A DNA stretch of 64,000 bases. It comes from Arion vulgaris (taxonomy: Eukaryota; Mollusca; Gastropoda; Stylommatophora; Arionidae). Where the stretch lies: positions 62,001 to 126,000 of the forward strand of contig CM036759.1 of NCBI GenBank assembly GCA_020796225.1, read 5' to 3'. A program made the position numbers and the translations under genes. The notes under the pieces are model-generated. The model was not told the origin of the DNA and made no database searches. It was given only the letters and a program-made list of their open reading frames with translations. This document shows, one piece after another, positions 47,218 to 57,824 of this stretch. Numbering within the stretch: the first letter of the stretch is position 1; each line of letters opens with the position of its first letter.

Positions 47218-48223
47218 TTATCATGTTGTACCTTTCTCTCATATCTTCATCTGTTCGAAGTAGAGCTAAATCTAATTTGATGTTTTGTGGAGCCTTCTTT
47301 ATTCTTTTCAATTTTATTCTAAATTTTCCGATTACTGGTACATGCTCGCTGTTGCATTCTGCTCCTGGCCTTGTTTTAACGGATAGCAAACCATTCCTAA
47401 ATCTTTTAGGGACTAGAATGTAGTCTATTTTATTGTACGCATTTCCTCCTGGACTCCTCCATGTCCATAGACGTCTGGGATGGTGTTTAAACCAGGTGTT
47501 TCCTATAATCATGTCGTGTGCTCTGGCCCATTCTATGAAAGTGTCACCTCTTTCATTCGTATTGCCCAGTCCATATTTTTCTGTTACACCTTTCACATTC
47601 CAGCTGCCTACCTTAGCATTGACATCTCCAAGGAGAACGGTCATATCGTGTCCTTTGCACTGTTCAATGGCCATTTCGAGCTCATTGTAAAATTGATCTA
47701 GGTCTTCTTCTGAACTGTCTGTAGTTGGGGCATATACCTGTAAAATGTTGATGTCTACAGATCGTCCATTTAATTTCACCAAGAGGACTCTGTCTGAAAC
47801 TGTCCATTATCCCTTCAACGTCTTCGATCTCTCTGAATCTAGTATTATTCCTACACCTCTATCATGTGTGTTCCCTCCAGAGTAAATGATCATATAGCTG
47901 TCTGATTGCAGCTCTCCAGCACCCAGCCATCGCATCTCACTTACGCCTAAAATATCAATTCGCATTCTTTCCATTTCCTTCTTTATATTTTCGAGCTTTC
48001 CTGTTTGGGCCATTGTTCTTACATTCAAAGTTGCCACATTTAGTTGGTGATTTGTTTTGATCCATAACTTTTCTTGGGAAAATAATGTGGTGGTTTCCCC
48101 TTGCCTTCCACATCCACATGAGGAGCTATTCTCCATCTTGGACAACCATTTGCGGTTGTCAGGACAAGTGAGTGCCCCTCTCTGATCAACAGCAGAGGTT
48201 TCCACTTTTACCGGTGGATACAC
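47207..48223 (-). pseudogene. AP-endonuclease domain of family A
   Basis: Frames 47807-48223 and 47207-47782 are in the same phase, separated by a single stop. The N-terminal part has an SSCGCGRQGE leader, then LNVATLNVRTM, the start of an exonuclease-endonuclease-phosphatase fold, and LGVSEMRWLG with the catalytic glutamate. Later YAPTTDSSEEDL, LLGDVNAKVG with the catalytic D/N pair, YILVPKRFRNGL and CNSEHVPV, whose SEH replaces the usual SDH. The enzyme would nick target DNA to start target-primed reverse transcription. The length (about 335 codons including leader) is normal for the domain. Inactive as read because of the stop. Confidence 0.9.
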
Positions 48224-48477
48224 GGTGATATGACTTATATGACAACATAACGGGAGAACACTGTGTTGTGTCGCTCGAACTGATAACAGTTTTCATCTCT
48301 CAAGAAACCTCGTCGACTCGATGTATTCTATGTTTTCAACTGAAACATTACATAAAAGTTGGACGAAATAACTATCCTCTCTTCAAAAAAACACATCAAA
48401 TCCACTGGAAATTCAAGAAACATAGCACAATCCAGCACAAGCTAACGACAACACTTCTTGTCGCCGCCATATTGCTT

Positions 48478-48735
48478 ACGCTGAATATAACGAGTCATAA
48501 AGGAAAACACACGCTGAATATAACGAGTCATAGAAGAAACTCACGATGAATAAAACGAGTCATAGTGGAAAACGCACGCTGAATATAACGAGCCATAGAG
48601 GAAAACTCATGCTGAATATGACGAGACATGAGAAAACGCACGCTGAATATAACGAGTCATAGTGGAAAACGCACGCTGAATATAACGAGCCATAGAAGAA
48701 ACTCACGATGAATAAAACGGATCATAAAGGACAAT
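48478..48735. repeat. 32-33 bp minisatellite, middle block
   Basis: About eight units, with variants GAATATAACGAGTCAT, GAATAAAACGAGTCAT and GAATATGACGAGACAT. A compound pattern is visible: the pair around ATAGTGGAAAACGCACGCTG followed by ACGAGCCATAGA occurs twice (about 48563-48600 and 48658-48693). Confidence 0.88.
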
Positions 48736-48739
48736 ACCA

Positions 48740-48854
48740 CTGGACGTACACCAACAAAATGAACTGCTCTTTGCTGACGACCAGTGTATGTTACATGGCA
48801 TTAGTGAACAGCTTCAAGAAAATATAAACTTATTCAACAATAGCTGCCTCAATT
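48740..48854 (+). pseudogene. Family B-type RT, outer copy, left segment
   Basis: Encodes the catalytic neighbourhood: ELLFADDQCMLHG is readable across one shift (about 48767-48800), then SEQLQENINLFNN. It is interrupted at 48854 by another family B copy; the outer sequence resumes at 49372 with the same CLNYN words. Confidence 0.75.
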
Positions 48855-49371
48855 GTAACCTACCAGCTAGCCCCATTGTTAAGGCACCCAAAAATTTCAC
48901 AGGCAGCTAAGCGACAGATGATCAACAACATTTGTATATCTACTTTGTGTTACCAGATCCAAACATGGACATTGAGCAAAGCGCAGTCACAAAAAATAAC
49001 TACATGTGAAATGCGGTGCCTGCGAAAAGTTACCAACAACACAAGAAAAGACAGAATCACCAACATCAGCATAAGAAAGAAAGTGGCACAAAACCGTGCT
49101 TGAATTACATAGATAAACAAAGAATGAAGTGGTTTGGCCACTTAATAAGAATGCATCCCAAACTCCACAGTATACAGAGTCTTCTACAACAGAACATGGG
49201 AAAAGAAGGCAAGAACCACGGAAAAGATGGTTAGATGGCGTAGCAGAATCCTGTGAAAGAGCAAAGATAACAATCACACAAGCCACCAGAACAGCGCAAG
49301 ACAAAAACAGAAAACCACGACACTGGGCAACATCCCGGTAGCAGTGTGACGACAAAAGAAAGAAAGAAGTT
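48855..49371 (+). mobile_element. Family B copy nested in a family B-type element
   Basis: The 517-bp segment encodes an RT C-terminus: frame 48876-49103 has AKRQMINNICISTLCYQIQTW and CEMRCLRKVTNNTRKDRI, and 49016-49234 has MKWFGHLIRMHPKLHS. It ends in GTAGCAGTGTGACGACAAAA plus an (AAG)-rich tail. The flanks are GCCTCAATT (48846-48854) and GCCTCAACT (49372-49380), a 9-bp target duplication with one mismatch. Its 5' part matches 12290-12340 in reverse complement. 5' truncated and frameshifted. Confidence 0.83.
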
Positions 49372-49735
49372 GCCTCAACTACAACAGGAAAATCAGTATT
49401 CAAAAGACAGAAGTCATGACAAAGAACATAAAGATACCAACATGCAAATAAATAACCAAACGCAAAAGCAAGTGAGAAAATTCAAATACCTTGGAAGTAT
49501 CTTCACATCTGATAGTAGACTGGACAAGAGATTGTCCAACCCAACAACATTACATATCAACTTACCCAAAACCTTGAAACACCCAGCAATTCCAGAAAAG
49601 AGTAAAAGACAGATTATAAATGCAATCTTCATACCAATACTGTGCTTCCAGGGACAAAGATGTACAGTGATAAAAAAAAAACAAGAAAGGAAAATTGCCA
49701 CCTGTGAAATGAGATTCGTGTGGAAATAAATCTAG
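49372..49735 (+). pseudogene. Family B-type RT, outer copy, right segment
   Basis: The frame 49346-49729 gives SIQKTEVMT-type residues in a shifted frame, then QVRKFKYLGSIFTSDSRLDK, KRQIINAIFIPILCFQGQ and KIATCEMRFVWK, an RT thumb and start of the C-terminal region. It continues the copy interrupted at 48854 and trails off near 49735. Confidence 0.78.
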
Positions 49736-49849
49736 AACTGACCATATACGAAATGAGGAAAATAGAAGAACAGTCGAAACAAAACCCGCTTCATACATGA
49801 ACAATGAAAATCGTGGCATATCCTAAGGACGAGCCATCAACCACAGTAA

Positions 49850-50045
49850 ACGAGTCGTTGATTTTTAGGCACCACTTATACGTTCAGTAGTTTGTCATTG
49901 CTTTCTGAACGGTGAGGTCCATTTTTACTTTCTGTAAAATTCCCACGGAAACGAATTTTGCTTCCAAACTTGCCCACCGTGGGGTTTGAACGAGGTACGC
50001 TTGAGCTTGTGATCAAGCTCACTACCGCTTGAGCTACAGTTGACA
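49850..50045 (-). repeat. tRNA-derived SINE head
   Basis: On the minus strand, TAGCTCAAGCGGTAG (50022-50036 on the given strand) is an A-box-like sequence and GTTCAAACCCC (49981-49991) a B-box-like sequence; they are about 45 bp apart as in a tRNA. The body continues to about 49850 without an obvious poly-A. It is not a functional tRNA: the acceptor stem is not evident and a long body follows. The exact ends are uncertain. Confidence 0.6.
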
Positions 50046-50204
50046 TGCAGCTTCATAGAGGTAACCCATCTCATGGTTTAGACGAGTATACGAAACCGAA
50101 CGCAAAGAAGAAGACGAGAGTCATAGAAAAACAAAGACTCAAATGATTTGGTCACTTGGTGAGATTGAACTCGAATACACCAGCGTGGTCAAAGGCACAA
50201 TTCT

Positions 50205-51560
50205 AGGGGAAACGGCCCGCCAGGATTAGTTAGCTGGCACTAATCAAAATCCTACCCAATGTCCACGTGGTGAATCTAGGAACAGACAGAGGATCCTGTC
50301 TGGCTACGCGAGTAGGGATCGAGGAAGAGCTACTCTGGTATAAGTAGTGATGCAAGCAGTTATGTTATACGATATATACCTGCAAGATAGACGAGAATAA
50401 CCCCATAGTTACTGTCTCTGCAAATCTCTACCGGAAAAAAGTAAATGAAATTTAAAAACCAATCACATAAAATTGACAAGAACGAGTCGTCCGTAGGAAA
50501 ATGTTCACGTCCCCTCGAAGTAATGGTGGCAACGCCTTTACCATCTCTCGGCAAGGATCGTCAGAAAAGATGCAATGTGAAGTGACGACACAATGGAAGA
50601 TTGCAGTTAACTCCGTACAAGAGGCCAAGCGTAAATATATCTATTGGGTACAGTTAGCCTAGTACAAACCCTAAAGTTACGTTTTGCGCTAACTAAACTG
50701 CCTACCCGGAAACAACAGGGAACGGTACTGTTGTTCTTACAACTAACATCCCTGAGAAACCGGATATGTGATGTTTGTCGAGCGCAAAATATAAGTTGCG
50801 CTGATAGCCCATAATGAAGCGACCCTCTACATTATTTGTGCACAGCCCCAGTCCAGTGTTTCCCGGGGCCAGGAAATATGCAGAGTATGAACTGCAAATT
50901 GCCAAATGTCGACACGCCTCAAAAGCTGAGAATGTTCCTATTCTGGAATAAACTGAACCTGGTCTAAAAAGTAAGGCCGACATTATAAAGATGTGACAGG
51001 CTGTTCAAATTCGGACAATGGCGAAAGCCGACAGTTTTCACGGTATGTTGCACCAGTAAAATGTCGTCCCAGAACAAACGTATGTGCCCGAAAAAGACCG
51101 AGAAATGTTCCAAATCCGGAGCGACCTCACATAGTCAGAAGGGTCCACAGTGTAGACATGTTCGTTGACGTAGATCATAAAACCCAAATATAAGAGGAAA
51201 GAGGATCTTTAAAGAGCAATTCTAGGGAAAGCTAATCGGATATGCTAGCCTTGTCACCATAGGCGCACAATTTGGCACAGCGTATAATCGCTCGTAGACT
51301 CAGATCACATACAAACCAAACAGAGTGGTTTAATAAGTGGCTGCAGGAAGCGTTCTCAGAAGAAGACAACACTAATTGCAAGAACGTACAACCTAAAAAT
51401 GGAACAATCAAGAGGAAGGGGCAGACCAAGAAAAAGATGTGTTGATGGAGTTACTGGCATTTTAGAATTCCACAATACCACAACATATCAGGTGACCGAA
51501 CGTGCACAATCACGGAAACAGATCATCAGTTAAAACTGAACTGCTACGTCTAACGGCAAA
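50205..51560 (+). repeat. Family C element, copy 3, ending in a non-LTR RT tail
   Basis: Leader words AGGATTAGTTAGCTGGC and GTCCACGTGGTGAATC are followed by ACAGAGGATCCTGTCTGGCT and GGGATCGAGGAAGAGCTACT. The region 50640-51000 aligns with 43060-43540. The region 51248-51560 encodes RGRGRPRKRCVDGVTGI and RAQSRKQII in one frame, the end of a non-LTR ORF2. This is the best evidence that family C is a non-LTR retrotransposon whose central part is lost. Confidence 0.6.
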
Positions 51561-51599
51561 AAATCTGAGAATGACAAAAGAAAAAAGAAAGGAGTAGAT

Positions 51600-51710
51600 G
51601 ATTGAGGAAAACTAACGATGAATGGAATATGTCATAGAGGAAAACTCACAATGAACACCACGGATAATAGAGAGCAGCTCACGATGAATACAACATTGCA
51701 TAGATAGCAC
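51600..51710. repeat. 32-33 bp minisatellite, right block
   Basis: Three diverged units (ATGTCATAGAGGAAAACTCA, GATAATAGAGAGCAGCTCAC, GATGAATACAACATTGCATA) match the arrays at 45105 and 48478. The 2.9 kb between 48735 and 51600 may therefore have accumulated inside one older array. Confidence 0.65.
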
Positions 51711-51889
51711 TATCTAAACATCTCCCACCTGTGATAATTCCACGGCTCAGCGGAAAAAAAAAATATCTCCAAGCTTTCAATGAAGAGCTTTTCTATCGGT
51801 ACAAACAAAAGGGAAATACTGGATGATGATAACGTTATGTGGAAATAACATTAGGTCTTAGAAGAGCTTCAGGTGTGTCAATAAGAGAC

Positions 51890-52130
51890 AAAATTAAAAT
51901 GAAGAAATCAGAAGAAGACTGGATGTGAAACCAGTCATGCAATTCATAAAAGAACAAAAGATTACATTTTTTTGACACCTGACCAAAATACCTTGGTATC
52001 GCCTACCACAGAGAGCCATACATAAATAGTATAATGAGTACAAAGCAATAGGAAGACCACGCAAAAGATGAAGCGACGGCATCAAGAACAGCCTTACGAA
52101 CATGAATATCAGATTACAAAGTGCCTTAAG
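51890..52130 (+). pseudogene. Family H non-LTR retrotransposon 3' end, source of the adjacent satellite
   Basis: Plus-strand frames read LDVKPVMQFIKEQKITFF, a YRLPQRAI step, YNEYKAIGRPRKR and a final ALRQAH, matching the copy at 4262-4660 (LGVKPVMTIKRTNIKWFGHL, YHREPQEKYNEYKEVE). The sequence runs without a break into the first satellite unit at about 52131. Confidence 0.83.
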
Positions 52131-55100
52131 ACAAGCACACACAAGATTACTACGTTTCACCCCCAACACTTCTATAAAGAAGTCAATGGTGGAAGAAAGA
52201 ACAAGCACACACAAGATTACTACGTTTCACCCCCAACACTTCTACAAAAGGTAAGTGGTAGAAGAGAAGAACAAGCACACACAAGATTACTACGTTTCAC
52301 CCCCAACACTTCTATAAAGAAGTCAATGGTGGAAGAGAAGAACAAGCACACACAAGATTACTACGTTTCACCCCCAACACTTCTACAAAGAAGTAAGTGG
52401 TAGAAGAGAAGAACAAGCACACACAAGATTACTACGTTTCACCCCCAACACTTCTATAAAGAAGTCAATGGTGGAAGAGAAGAACAAGCACACCAAGATT
52501 ACTACGTTTCACCCCAACACTTCTACAAAGAAGTAAGTGGTGAAAGAGAAGAACAAGCACACACAAGATTACTACGTTTCACCCCCAACACTTCTATAAA
52601 GAAGTCAATGGTGGAAGAGAAAAAGAACAAGCACACACAAGATCACTACGTTTCACCCCCAACACTTCTACAAAGAAGTAAGTGGTAGAAGAGAAGAACA
52701 AGCACACACAAGATTACTACGTTTCACTCCCAACACTTCTATAAAGAAGTCAATGGTGGAAGAGAAGAACAAGCACACACAAGATTACTACGTTTCACCC
52801 CCAACACTTCTACAAAGAAGTAAGTGGTAGAAGAGAAGAACAAGCACACACAAGATTACTACGTTTCACCCCAACACTTCTATAAAAAGTAAGTGGTAAA
52901 AGAGAAGAACAAGCACACACAAGATTACTACGTTTCACCCCAACACTTCTATAAAGAAGTAAGTGGTAGAAGAGAAGAACAAGCACACACAAGATTACTA
53001 CGTTTCACCCCAACACTTCTATAAAGAAGTAAGTGGTAGAAGAGAAGAACAAGCACATACAAGATTACTACGTTTCACCCCCAACACTTCTATAAAGAAG
53101 TAAGTGGTAGAAGAGAAGAACAAGCACACACAAGATTACTACGTTTTCACCCAACACTTCTATAAAGAAGTCAATGGTGAAGAAAGAACAAGCACACACA
53201 AGATTACTACGTTTCACCCCCAACACTTCTATAAAGAAGTCAATGGTGGAAGAGAAGAACAAGCACACACAAGATTACTACGTTTCACCCCAACACTTCT
53301 GTAAAAGTCAATGGTGGAAGAGAAGAACAAGCACACAAGATTACTACGTTTCACCCCAACACTTCTATAAAGTAAGTGGTAGAAGAAGAACAAGCACACA
53401 CAAGATTACTACGTTTCACCCCCAACACTTCTATAAAGAAGTCAATGGTGGAAGAAAGAACAAGCACACACAAGATTACTACGTTTCACCCCAACACTTC
53501 TATAAAGAAGTAAGTGGTAGAAGAGAAGAACAAGCACACACAAGATTACTACGTTTCACCCCAACACTTCTATAAAGAAGTAAATGGTAGAAGAGAAGAA
53601 CAAGCACACAAAGATTACTACGTTTCACCCCCAACACTTCTAGAAAGAAGTAAATGGTGGAAGAGAAGAACAAGCACACACAAGATTACTACGTTTCACC
53701 CCAACACTTCTATAAAGAAGTAAGTGGTAGAAGAGAAGAACACGCACACACAAGATTACTACGTTTCACCCCCAACACTTCTATAAAGAAAAGTGGTAGA
53801 AAGAGAACAAGCACACACAAGATTACTACGTTTCACCCCAACACTTCTATAAAGAAGTCAATGGTGGAAGAGAAGAACAAGACACACACGATTACTACGT
53901 TTCACCCCCAACACTTCTATAAAGAAGTAAGTGGTAGAAGAGAAGAACAAGCACACACAAGATTACTACGTTTCACCAACACTTCTATGAAGAAGTAAGT
54001 GGTAGAAGAGAAGAACAAGCACACACAAGATTACTACGTTTCACCTCCAACACTTCTATAAAGAAGTCAATGGTGGAAGAGAAGAACAAGCACACACAAG
54101 ATTACTACGTTTCACCCCCAACACTTCTATAAAGAATAAGTGGTAGAAGAGAAGAACAAGCACACACAATATTACTACGTTTCACCCCCAACACTTCTAT
54201 AAAGAAGTAAGTGGTAGAAGAGAAGAACAAGCACACACAAGATTACTACGTTTCACCCCAACACTTCTATAAAGAAGTAAGTGGTAGAAGAGAAGAACAA
54301 GCACACACAAGATTACTACGTTTCACCCCAACACTTCTATAAAGAAGTCAATGGTGGAAGAGAAGAACAAGCACACACAAGATTACTACGTTTCACCCCA
54401 ACACTTCTATAAAGTAAGTGGTAGAAGGAAGAACAAGCACACACACGATTACTACGTTTCACCCCCAACACTTCTATAAAGAAGTCAATGGTGGAAGAAG
54501 AACAAGCATACACACGATTACTACGTTTCACCCCCAACACTTCTATAAAGAAGTCAATGGTGGAAGAGAAGAACAAGCACACACAAGATTACTACGTTTC
54601 ACCCCAACACTTCTATAAAGAAGTCAATGGTGGAAGAGAAGAACAAGCACACACAAGATTACTACGTTTCACCCCAACACTTCTATAAAGAAGTAAGTGG
54701 TAGAAGGAAGAACAAGCACACACAAGATTACTACGTTTCACCCCAACACTTCTATAAAGAAGTAAGTGGTAGAAGAGAAGAACAAGCACACACAAGATTA
54801 CTACGTTTCACCCAACACTTCTGAAAAAGTAAATGGTGGAAGAGAGAACAAGCACACACAAGATTACTGTTTCACCCCAACACTTCTATAAAGAAGTAAG
54901 TGGTAGAAGAGAAGAACAAGCACACACACGATTACTACGTTTCACCCCCAACACTTCTATAAAGAAGTAAGTGGTAGAAGAGAAGAACAAGCACACACAA
55001 GATTACTACGTTTCACCCCCAACACTTCTATGAAGAAGTAAGTGGTGAAGAAGAACAAGCACACACAAGATTACTACGTTTCACCCCAACACTTCTATAA

Positions 55101-55955
55101 AGAAGTCAATGGTGGAAGAGAAGAACAAGCACACACAAGATTACTACGTTTCACCCCAACACTTCTATAAAGAAGTAAGTGGTAGAAGGAAGAACAAGCA
55201 CACACAATATTACTACGTTTCACCCCAACACTTCTATAAAGAGTAAGTGGTGAAGAGAAGAACAAGCAACACAAGATTACTACGTTTCACCCCAACACTT
55301 CTATAAAGAAGTAAGTGGTAGAAGAGAAGAACAAGCACACACAAGATTACTACGTTTCACCCCAACACTTCTATAAAGAAGTAAATGGTGGAAGAACAAG
55401 CACACACAAGATCACTACGTTTCACCCCCACACTTCTATAAAGTAAGTGGTAAAAGGGGAAGAACAAGCACACACGATTACTACGTTTCACCCCAACACT
55501 TCTATAAAGAAGTCAATGGTGGAAGAGAAGAACAAGCATACACACGATTACTACGTTTCACCCCCAACACTTCTATAAAGAAGTCAATGGTGAAGAGAAG
55601 AACAAGCACACACAAGATTACTACGTTTCACCCCAACACTTCTATAAAGAAGTAAATGGTGGAAGAAAAAGAACAAGCACACACAAGATTACTACGTTTC
55701 ACCCCCAACACTTCTATAAAGGTAAGTGGTAGAAGAGAAGAACAAGCACACACAAGATCACTACGTTTCACCCCCAACACTTCTATAAAGAAGTCAATGG
55801 TGGAAGAGAAGAACAAGCACACACAAGATTACTACGTTTCACCCCAACACTTCTATAAAGAAGTCAATGGTGGAAGAGAAGAACAAGCACACACAAGATT
55901 ACTACGTTTCACCCCAACACTTCTATAAAGAAGTCAATGGTGGAAGAGAAGAAGA
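52131..55955 (+). repeat. 70-71 bp satellite array, about 55 units
   Basis: The unit is AAGCACACACAAGATTACTA, CGTTTCACCCCCAACACTTC, TATAAAGAAGTCAATGGTGG, AAGAGAAGAAC in order. The spacing of ACAAGCACAC is 70-71 bp. Two variants differ at GTCAATGGTGGAAG and GTAAGTGGTAGAAG; they alternate strictly in roughly the first ten units (141-bp dimers) and mix later. Many units have one-base deletions in the C run and in GAAGTAA. Apparent ORFs on both strands are by-products of the periodicity. The first unit is the 3' terminus of the family H element. Confidence 0.95.
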
Positions 55956-56099
55956 GAACATTACAAATGTGTGCATAATCATTTGAAAAGTGGCTTATGA
56001 ATGATTGTAAATGCAAGAGAGGAGAGTGCAAATTCAGTAGATGTCACATGAATACACCTGGCAATCAGACGTCTGTAAAGATGAACTAGGTCATTTATA

Positions 56100-56101
<2 letters not shown>

Positions 56102-56143
<42 letters not shown>
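56102..56143. repeat. (TA)n microsatellite, left of the mariner
   Basis: A pure TA run that supplied the TA target of the mariner; the run resumes at 57825-57851 on the other side. Confidence 0.9.
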
Positions 56144-56144
<1 letters not shown>

Positions 56145-57824
56145 GAGGTCGCATTGAAAGTAATGCCTCCAAGTCCATAACTTTTAATATACATAATTTA
56201 CAAATGAAACATACATTTCCAGAAAGCTTGAGATGTCCACTACACAATATAGTCATTATTTTTCGACATAGTCATCTCCACGTTCCACACACACACACGC
56301 CAACGTCGAACTAGTTGTTGCATCACGTCGAAGAAAAATCTGATGATTTTCACGAAGCCAGTACGCACATCTGCTGCCACATCCTCGTCAGAAGCATATC
56401 TGTTTCCCTTGAGATGTTCCTGAGGGTTTGGGAACAGGAAAAGTCACAAGGTGCCAAATCGTGGCTATATGGTGGGTGCGCTAAAATGTCGTCAAAATTG
56501 AGACGCTCTAATGCTGCCGCTGTTTGTCTACATGGTGTGTGGACGAGCATTGTCAAGTTGACGGACTGCGTGTTTTCCAACGAACACGTAGCAGTCTTGC
56601 CCGTAGTTTCTTCATCGTTTCCACATACCGATCAGAATTGACAGTATTGCCGCGTTCACAAAATTATGTGTGGATTACGCCCTGGCAGTCCCAAAAATGG
56701 TCATCAAAACTTTTCCTGCTGACGCGACAGTTTTGAATTTTTGGGTGGATGAGATTTTGTGCCTGTATTCCATAGACTGGCGCTTGTTTTCAGGGTCGTA
56801 ATGATGCACCCATGACTCATCGCCAGTGACAATTCGGCAAATAAAGTCATCGCCTTCTCGTTCATATCGCATCAGGTGTTCCTGACGGGGGACTGCCTAG
56901 AGTAGTTGATAGTAGCTCGGCCTGCTAGCTGTGAGACGCCTCATGCTCGGGTTCGAACCTACTGTCCGGCATTTGTTCGAGTCCTGGTCTTACTCAGGAC
57001 GATAACGTCGGATCGGAGAAAATCTGCCTGTATGGCGAGGGAATACTAATTACGAGTACATTGAGCTGTAATTTGCTGTACATTGAGCTGTACATTGAAA
57101 GTAATTTACAATGTGCACGCTGCTGCCATTGTAAGAAATTGGAAAAACGGATTTTCACGAAAAATCAGTTTCAGAGATGAAACTTCGTCTGAGTTGAAAG
57201 CGGGCGAAAGAGAAAAAAAAAAAGGTGTTCCTGCACGCCTGATGTCGGCGATGTTTCATTTCCGGTGTCAGCATGCGAGGAACCCATCTTGCACAAACTT
57301 TCCTATACCCTAGCAATACATGAATAATGTGATGTACTCGTTCAGTTGAAATTTCAAGCATTGTAGCGACATCTTTTTGCTTGATGCGGCGATTGAAATG
57401 AATCAGTTCGTCCACGCGAGCTTGGTGTTGTTCATCCACTGCTGTAATTGGTCGTCCGCTGCGAGCCTGATCATGCAAGGTCATCGTCGCTGGATTGTCG
57501 CCTTTAACAGTCCTTGCCCACCTCCTAACAGTACTCACATCCACACAGGCGTCACCATATACCGCTCTCATTTTCCGATGCATGTCGATGGGAACACAAC
57601 CTTCGGCCGTCAATAATTCAATCACAGCTCTTTGCTTCAACCGAATTTCCATGTGTGACGCCATCTTGGATAATGTTGTGCGCATGCGCAACATTCCAGA
57701 CACTTGACACTTACTGTCCTGAAACACACTTACATATACTTTATTCTGATATCGGTGTCAATTGCCTCCGAACACAATTAACAAAGTTATGGACTTGGAG
57801 GCATTACTTTTCAATGCACCCTCG
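56144..57824 (-). mobile_element. Mariner, full length with a SINE inside
   Basis: The ends are CGAGGTCGCATTG and CAATGCACCCTCG with TA on both sides. Without the SINE and its duplicated target it is about 1.33 kb. Transposase is on the minus strand. The N-terminal frame at 57224-57727 has EIRLKQRAVIELLTAEGCVP and VSTVRRWARTVKGD, the paired helix-turn-helix DNA-binding region, followed by SGRPITAVDEQH. The C-terminal half at 56350-56872 has CRIVTGDESWVHHYDPENK with the first aspartate, then a damaged second-aspartate region and HPPYSHDLAPCDF with the third, a DD34D layout. Frameshifts and the SINE at 56885 make it inactive. It cuts and pastes DNA at TA sites when active. Confidence 0.92.
56885..57223 (+). 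mobile_element. tRNA-derived SINE inserted in the mariner
   Basis: The 339-bp insertion is flanked by GGTGTTCCTG at 56875-56884 and 57224-57233, a perfect 10-bp target duplication. The B box GGTTCGAACC at 56950-56959 is perfect, with an A-box-like TAGCTCGGCCTG before it. The body ends in GAGAAAAAAAAAAA. These are all marks of a tRNA-derived SINE moved by a LINE partner; which family in this window supplied the machinery is not known. Removing it restores alignment of the mariner with the copy at 35787. Confidence 0.9.

Larger units (their letters stand above)
45220..48477 (-). mobile_element. Nearly complete family A non-LTR retrotransposon (3.26 kb)
   Basis: The element carries endonuclease and RT on the minus strand, a 5' leader at 48224-48477 and a GAT-repeat 3' end at 45220. 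Both sides are the same minisatellite, and ACGCTGAATAT stands at 45209-45219 and 48478-48488, fitting an 11-bp target duplication, though the array's own repetition could give the same match. The coding region is close to intact: breaks visible are a stop near 47807, a frameshift near 47210, a stop near 46405 and a frameshift near 45700. It is the type often labelled craniofacial-development-protein-2-like endonuclease/RT in invertebrate annotations. Another copy is scattered over 20128-29215. Confidence 0.92.

Noticed and set aside
46811..47690. Plus-strand frames of 85-131 codons
   Set aside because: Antisense to the endonuclease and linker of family A.
52068..55928. Many 60-130 codon frames on both strands in the satellite
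   Set aside because: They follow the 70-71 bp periodicity and change frame with each indel; no start context and no domain.
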